Of a stretch of DNA of 64,000 nt, positions 60,081 through 64,000 are shown piece by piece; the stretch's first letter is position 1, and each line of letters begins with the position of its first letter. Both the position numbers and the translations under genes were made by a program. This DNA is from Paenibacillus sp. FSL R5-0912 (GTDB lineage: Bacteria > Bacillota > Bacilli > Paenibacillales > Paenibacillaceae). The stretch covers positions 5,208,001-5,272,000 of the forward strand of contig NZ_CP009282.1 in the NCBI RefSeq assembly GCF_000758605.1. Reading direction: 5' to 3'. The notes under the pieces were generated by a model. That model saw only the letters and a list, made by a program, of their open reading frames with translations. It made no database searches and had not been told where the DNA came from.

Positions 60081-61847
60081 TTAGTAGAGCGGCCCAAAGT
60101 TACGGCAGGCTCTGTAGTCAGCACTTTCCAGATCCTCTGTGCCGAATAGCGACCAGACACGCGGCCGGAAAATACGCGATTCCTCCACGTTATGCATACT
60201 GACCGGAATCCGCAGGATCGAGGCCAGTGTAATCAGATCGGCTCCAATATGCCCGTAGCTGATCGCTCCGTGATTGGCGCCCCAATTGTTCATCACATCA
60301 TATACAGACTGGAACGAGCCCTTGCCTGTCAGCTTAGGTGCGAACCAGGTTGTCGGCCAGGTAGGGTCCGTTCTCTGATCCAGCGTATCATGCACTTCTC
60401 CCGGCAGCTCCACCGTGAAGCCTTCCACCAGCTGGAGCACAGGCCCGAGGCCCTTAACCAGATTCAGCCTGGCCATGGTGACCGGCATTCCGCCCTTGGT
60501 CAGGTAGTCTGTCGAGAAGCCGCCCCCGCGGAAATATTCCTGCGAGGCCGGGCGGAACTGGGTCTGTGCGAGACAGGCAGCCGCTTCCTCATCCGTGATG
60601 TCCCAGAATGGCTTGATCGCCGGCTTGCCGTCAATGCTCTGCTCACCGGTTCCGTCCAGTGCCGCTGAACCGGAGTTAATCAGATGCAGCAGACCGCCTG
60701 CCGCTGCCCCCTCCAGCTCGTATCCGGTCACACGCTTCACTGCAGCCGGACTCCAGAAGGTACGGACATCGGCAAAAATCTGCGCCGTATTCGTCAGCAG
60801 ATAATTGAACAGCATCGTGATCCCGTTCAGGCTGTCATTCTCGGTCGCGACAATATAAGGCGCCCGTCTGCCGTTCCAGTCGAACGAGGAGTTAAGAATC
60901 GTCTCCATGAAATCACCGTTCGGGAAATGGTCCGTCCATTGACGCTGGCCCTGGAAGCCGCCCAGCAGAGCGTTGTGACCGTTTGCTTCTTCCTCGAAGC
61001 CAAGCTTCGCAAGCTCCGGATTGCCGATCATCAGATCGCGGGCAATCAGCGCCATTTTGACACAGGTCTCCCATTGCTCTTCCTTCACTTCTTCGCTGAG
61101 CTGCAGATGCTGCGGGTTATTGTCCGCGCCCACCCGGCAGTTGTCCTTCACCCAGGCCAGCGCCCGCCCAAATTCCTCAGGATCATAGATCCCTTCCTCG
61201 AATCTCCGGACATATTCAGACATATCGATATACTCATTGCGCATGCCGAGGTACTCCTGGAAGAACTGCTCGTTGACGATGGAACCGGCGATCCCCATAG
61301 ATACGGAGCCCATCGACAGATAAGACTTCCCTTTCATCAGTGCAGCTGCAAGTGCCGACTTCGCGAACTGGAGCAGCTTGGCCTGCACATCCGCCGGGAT
61401 CTCTTCGCTGCTGGATTCCTGAACATCCTCGCCGTAGATGCCGAAGGCCGGAATACCCTTTTGCGCATAAGCAGACAGCACTGCTGCCAGATATACCGCC
61501 CCCGGGCGTTCCGTTCCGTTGAATCCCCAGACCGCATGCGGAATGGAGGCATCCATATCCATCGTTTCCGATCCGTAACACCAGCACGGTGTCACCGTAA
61601 TCGATACGCCTACACCTGCACCCGCGAACTTCTGCGCCGCCGCAGCAGCTTCCTTCACACCGCCGATAGTAGAATCGGCAATAATACATTCCACATGCGA
61701 ACCGTCCGGATAAAATAAATTCTTCTGTAGAAATGCTGCCACACGCTCCGCCATGCCCATCGTCTGGGCCTCAAGCGATTCACGCACCCCGCGTCTTCTG
61801 CCGTCAATCGTAGGCCGGATGCCAATCTTCGGATAATTTGCTGTCAC
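60081..61847 (-). CDS. fucI: L-fucose isomerase
   Basis: A 588-residue manganese-dependent isomerase converting L-fucose to L-fuculose. NYPKIGIRPTIDGRRRGVRE at the start, the metal Glu in SMGIAGSIV / MRNEYIDMSEYVRRFEEG, Asp in NDSLNGITM and His near the end (AISYGHIGADL, MHNVEE) match the family. I choose GTG 61847 (GGGGAGGA upstream), which gives the usual family length. First gene of fucI-kinase-fucA-fucU. Confidence 0.95.
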   Translation of the reverse strand: MTANYPKIGIRPTIDGRRRGVRESLEAQTMGMAERVAAFLQKNLFYPDGSHVECIIADSTIGGVKEAAAAAQKFAGAGVGVSITVTPCWCYGSETMDMDASIPHAVWGFNGTERPGAVYLAAVLSAYAQKGIPAFGIYGEDVQESSSEEIPADVQAKLLQFAKSALAAALMKGKSYLSMGSVSMGIAGSIVNEQFFQEYLGMRNEYIDMSEYVRRFEEGIYDPEEFGRALAWVKDNCRVGADNNPQHLQLSEEVKEEQWETCVKMALIARDLMIGNPELAKLGFEEEANGHNALLGGFQGQRQWTDHFPNGDFMETILNSSFDWNGRRAPYIVATENDSLNGITMLFNYLLTNTAQIFADVRTFWSPAAVKRVTGYELEGAAAGGLLHLINSGSAALDGTGEQSIDGKPAIKPFWDITDEEAAACLAQTQFRPASQEYFRGGGFSTDYLTKGGMPVTMARLNLVKGLGPVLQLVEGFTVELPGEVHDTLDQRTDPTWPTTWFAPKLTGKGSFQSVYDVMNNWGANHGAISYGHIGADLITLASILRIPVSMHNVEESRIFRPRVWSLFGTEDLESADYRACRNFGPLY

Positions 61848-61910
61848 TGCTGTTCCTCCCCGGAATGAATAATGGATAAAATAATTACATAGGAGCTGCA
61901 TACTCCGATT

Positions 61911-61924
61911 AGTAAGCGCTATCA
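61911..61924 (-). promoter_or_regulatory. Candidate cre (CcpA) site upstream of fucI
   Basis: Read on the minus strand, TGATAGCGCTTACT matches TGWAANCGNTNWCA with two mismatches, about 65 bp before the fucI start. Carbon catabolite repression of a fucose operon would be expected. Confidence 0.4.
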
Positions 61925-62023
61925 AATACAGCCCGCAAATGTCTGCAAACTATGGGCATCCTCCGCCGACTAATTATTTTCTTCTCCATCATAGATTTCT
62001 AAACCCATAAAGTCAACAATATT

Positions 62024-62082
62024 CCACACTTTTTATTTGATATTTATGTGGTATTGTGTGATATAATTCAAATGCAGTGTGG
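62024..62082 (+). promoter_or_regulatory. fucR promoter flanked by inverted CCACACT words
   Basis: TATAAT (62062-62067) has TTGATA 19 bp upstream (62037-62042). CCACACT (62024-62030) and AGTGTGG (62076-62082) flank the promoter as an inverted repeat and are candidate DeoR operators. The divergent gap 61848-62180 is otherwise AT-rich. Confidence 0.45.
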
Positions 62083-62180
62083 GATTATACCCGTTTTAAT
62101 TATTTAAGTTTTGCAGAAATATGTAGTAAACTAGTTGATATACTATGGCTAGAACTATTTAATCAAGGGTGGGCAACGGG

Positions 62181-62951
62181 ATGAAGGCTTTTGAACGGCG
62201 GGATCTGGTAATCAACGAGCTATACAGGCATAAGAAGGTTCACGTAGCGGACCTGGCGCAGAAATTTGGTGTATCGGAGGAGACCATCCGGCGTGATCTC
62301 GACCGGTTGGATAAAGAGGGTATTGCCAAGAAGAATTACGGCGGGGCGATTCTGAACGCCCATACCAACGAGGACCCCTCCTACTCCCATAGGCATCAGG
62401 TCAACATTGAAGCGAAGCGGATGATTGCCGCATGTCTGCTGGAGCTGATTAGTGACGGGGACAGTGTGATGACTGATACCAGCACAACAGCTTTTGAAGG
62501 CTTGCGGAGAATCGTGGAGGACAAAAAAAATCTGACAATCATCACCAATTCCCTGGCGGTATTGTCAGAGTTCCAGCATTCCGGACAGAAGCTCATTTCT
62601 ACGGGAGGCATCCTGGGGCCGGAGACCAGCTCTTTTGTAGGGCCGACGGCGTCGCAGACGATCCTGAAATATAATGTGGATGTGGCCATCTTCAGCTGCA
62701 AGGCGCTCTCCATGACCGGCGGACTCAGTGATTCGAACGAAGCGGAGACCGAACTCAAGGTGCTGATGCAGCAGCAGGCGAACAAAGTTGTGCTCCTGGC
62801 CGACCATTCCAAGTTCGACCGGATCGCCTTCATCCGGCTGTTCAGCTTCGACAAGGTCGATTATATCGTCACCGATCAGCGGCCGTCCGAAGAATGGATT
62901 GAATTCTTAAGCAAATATCAGGTGTCTTTGCTCTATCCTGCGCTGCAGTAG
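62181..62951 (+). CDS. DeoR-family regulator of the fucose operon
   Basis: A 256-residue DeoR-type repressor: VHVADLAQKFGVSEETIRRDLDRLDKEGI is the DNA-binding helix pair (about 18-46). The sensor domain has DSVMTDTSTTAFEGLR, LTIITNSLAVL, VVLLADHSKFDRIAFIRLFSF and DYIVTDQ. It is divergent from the fuc operon and probably represses it, with fuculose-1-phosphate as the likely signal. Start ATG 62181 follows AGGGTGG. Confidence 0.88.
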   Translation: MKAFERRDLVINELYRHKKVHVADLAQKFGVSEETIRRDLDRLDKEGIAKKNYGGAILNAHTNEDPSYSHRHQVNIEAKRMIAACLLELISDGDSVMTDTSTTAFEGLRRIVEDKKNLTIITNSLAVLSEFQHSGQKLISTGGILGPETSSFVGPTASQTILKYNVDVAIFSCKALSMTGGLSDSNEAETELKVLMQQQANKVVLLADHSKFDRIAFIRLFSFDKVDYIVTDQRPSEEWIEFLSKYQVSLLYPALQ

Positions 62952-62986
62952 TGCACACTCTGCACCGGAAGGAGGTGAACCACAGA

Positions 62987-63103
62987 ATGGGGATGATCCA
63001 GATTGCTGCAACCTCCGCTCCACTGTGGTTTCCGCCGGTTCTCGCCGCCGTCGGTGTGTGTCTGATTTCGCTTTTGTGGATGGTATTCAAGAAATCGGGC
63101 TGA
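62987..63103 (+). CDS. Small single-pass membrane peptide
   Basis: A 38-residue open frame behind AAGGAGGTGA, one of the strongest ribosome sites in the window, 35 bp after the DeoR gene. It reads MGMIQIAATSAPLWFPPV, then a hydrophobic helix (about 15-32) and a short basic end KKSG. I do not recognise it. It is probably co-transcribed with the regulator. Function unknown; size and shape resemble membrane-inserted regulatory peptides or toxins, without proof. Confidence 0.6.
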   Translation: MGMIQIAATSAPLWFPPVLAAVGVCLISLLWMVFKKSG

Positions 63104-63117
63104 TTTTATGAATGCGT

Positions 63118-63969
63118 TTACTTGGAGTCTGGAGTGCTGTTCTTAAAAGCCTGCGCCGATACATAGACAAACCGTTCGGCTCTGGCCATCATATGGAATT
63201 TCTGCTCCGGGAAGTGGCGGTACAGGTGATCGACGAAATATCCCGGATTCTCAGCGTTTCCGGCGAACAGGTCATAATGGAGTGGAATGACCGTCTCAAA
63301 CCCGCTGGTCGCCGCAAACTCCGCCGCTTCCCGGTAGTTCATATTGCCGACAATATTGCGGCTTCCCCGGTAGTAGTCACGGCCGTTAATCGGCAGCAGC
63401 GCCAGATCAATCTTCCGGCTGCCGACTTCCTCAATCAGCTCAGGGAACAGAACCGTATCTCCGGCATGATACACCATGACCCCATTCAGCTGCAGGATGT
63501 AGCCGACATACTTGGGGTTTCCCTGTTCATCGCGCTCCAGCTGTTCATGCGCTGCGGCAACAGGGAACACCTGCAGGCCGGGTGCAGGCTCTGCTGCGTG
63601 AGCAGGCAATGCTGCGGTTAGGCGCTCCTTCTGTATTCCTAGTCCCTGCAATCGTTCCAGGCAGACCGCCGGAGCCATGAACCGGGCTGCGGGATTGTGC
63701 TCTGCAAGCATCGGCAATGCCCGCTCATCCAGATGATCCGAGTGGTCATGGGTGATCAGACATACGTCCATATTGGTAATCTCCGCAGGCGGAATCGGCG
63801 GTGGGAACGTCCGGTCCGGGTCAGGAGAGACATAAGGATCAATATAAACGGTCACCTCTGCCCCTTTGATAATCACACTGGCTTGTCCCAGAAACCAGAC
63901 GGCCAGACAGCCATAGGGCACCTCGGTCGCCCGGACTTCCTCGATCAATTCTTTTCCTGTTAACGGCAT
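63118..63969 (-). CDS. UlaG-like metallo-beta-lactamase-fold hydrolase
   Basis: A 283-residue metallohydrolase of the UlaG branch (L-ascorbate-6-phosphate lactonase-like). The N-terminal VWFLGQASVIIKGAEVTVYIDPYVSP is followed by metal motif THDHSDHLDE (HXHXDH, near residue 83), YHAGDTVLFPELIEEVG and IPLHYDLFAGN. The ATG at 63969 lies 8 nt after GGGAGGG; an earlier ATG at 63975 sits too close. Substrate unknown; other family members are lactonases or phosphodiesterases. Its promoter is outside or at the window edge. Confidence 0.85.
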   Translation of the reverse strand: MPLTGKELIEEVRATEVPYGCLAVWFLGQASVIIKGAEVTVYIDPYVSPDPDRTFPPPIPPAEITNMDVCLITHDHSDHLDERALPMLAEHNPAARFMAPAVCLERLQGLGIQKERLTAALPAHAAEPAPGLQVFPVAAAHEQLERDEQGNPKYVGYILQLNGVMVYHAGDTVLFPELIEEVGSRKIDLALLPINGRDYYRGSRNIVGNMNYREAAEFAATSGFETVIPLHYDLFAGNAENPGYFVDHLYRHFPEQKFHMMARAERFVYVSAQAFKNSTPDSK

Positions 63970-64000
63970 GTACATGCCCTCCCTTCTTCTCGGCAAAATT

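Noticed and set aside
62057..62072. FNR-like box TGTGA-TATAAT-TCAAA in the fucR promoter
   Set aside because: It is mainly the -10 box itself, has a mismatch in one half and no anaerobic context.

Overview
The window looks like a chromosomal segment of a Paenibacillus-type Firmicute. The reasons are moderate GC, AGGAGG-type ribosome sites on almost every gene, close matches to Bacillus/Paenibacillus families (FNR with a C-terminal cysteine cluster, BceRS-BceAB, DUF1540, DUF4349, YitT, CotJC-like manganese catalase) and several families of short periodic intergenic repeats. I saw no rRNA, tRNA, CRISPR array, prophage or plasmid genes. The only mobile element is one TnpB-only IS605-type insertion.

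Layout. 1-9.2 kb: a GH65 disaccharide phosphorylase cut by the window edge, then an anaerobic nitrogen island: fnr, nirC, nirD, nirB and, after a DUF4430-like lipoprotein, the iron-sulfur repair protein Ric. 9.3-24 kb: small regulators, an oxidoreductase, MsrAB, a DUF4349 lipoprotein, a tiny DUF1540 gene with a Fur-type promoter facing it, metE, uppP, a DedA protein and the BceAB transporter. 24-28 kb: an Old Yellow Enzyme with MarR, a SemiSWEET-like protein and the BceRS two-component system. 28-33.5 kb: AIM24 and YitT proteins, a short Crp/Fnr regulator, the TnpB element and two repeat-rich gaps. 33.6-48.9 kb: the fructose operon fruR-fruK-fruA, an AI-2E exporter family protein, a 51-bp repeat array, Ung, an RNase H, a TetR regulator divergent from a lipoprotein with a perfect FNR box, a metallophosphoesterase, manganese catalase, and a DNA-alkylation-repair pair beside a broken GNAT gene. 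49-57.3 kb: a pectin/hexuronate locus (LacI regulator, uxaB, uxaA, uxaC, GDSL acetylesterase, TIM-barrel epimerase) with a decayed pectinesterase at its edge. 57.4-63 kb: an L-fucose operon (fucI, kinase, fucA, fucU) divergent from a DeoR regulator. It ends with a 38-residue membrane peptide and a UlaG-like metallo-hydrolase.

How the parts fit. Palindromes of the form TGTGA-N6-TCACA tie fnr, nirBD-nirC and the lipoprotein at 43.5 kb into one likely oxygen-controlled regulon. At nirB and at the lipoprotein the palindrome sits about 35 bp from the -10 box, the position expected for a class II activator. Carbohydrate operons each carry a local repressor with recognisable repeated operator words (FruR, LacI-type, DeoR-type) and candidate cre sites.

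Most coding content belongs to known families. The less explained material is regulatory and non-coding: the Fur-type promoter antisense to DUF1540, the FNR-controlled lipoprotein, the TnpB insertion at the edge of a crp promoter, and several unrelated intergenic repeats with periods near 50 bp. No clear-cut new defence or biosynthetic system was found.
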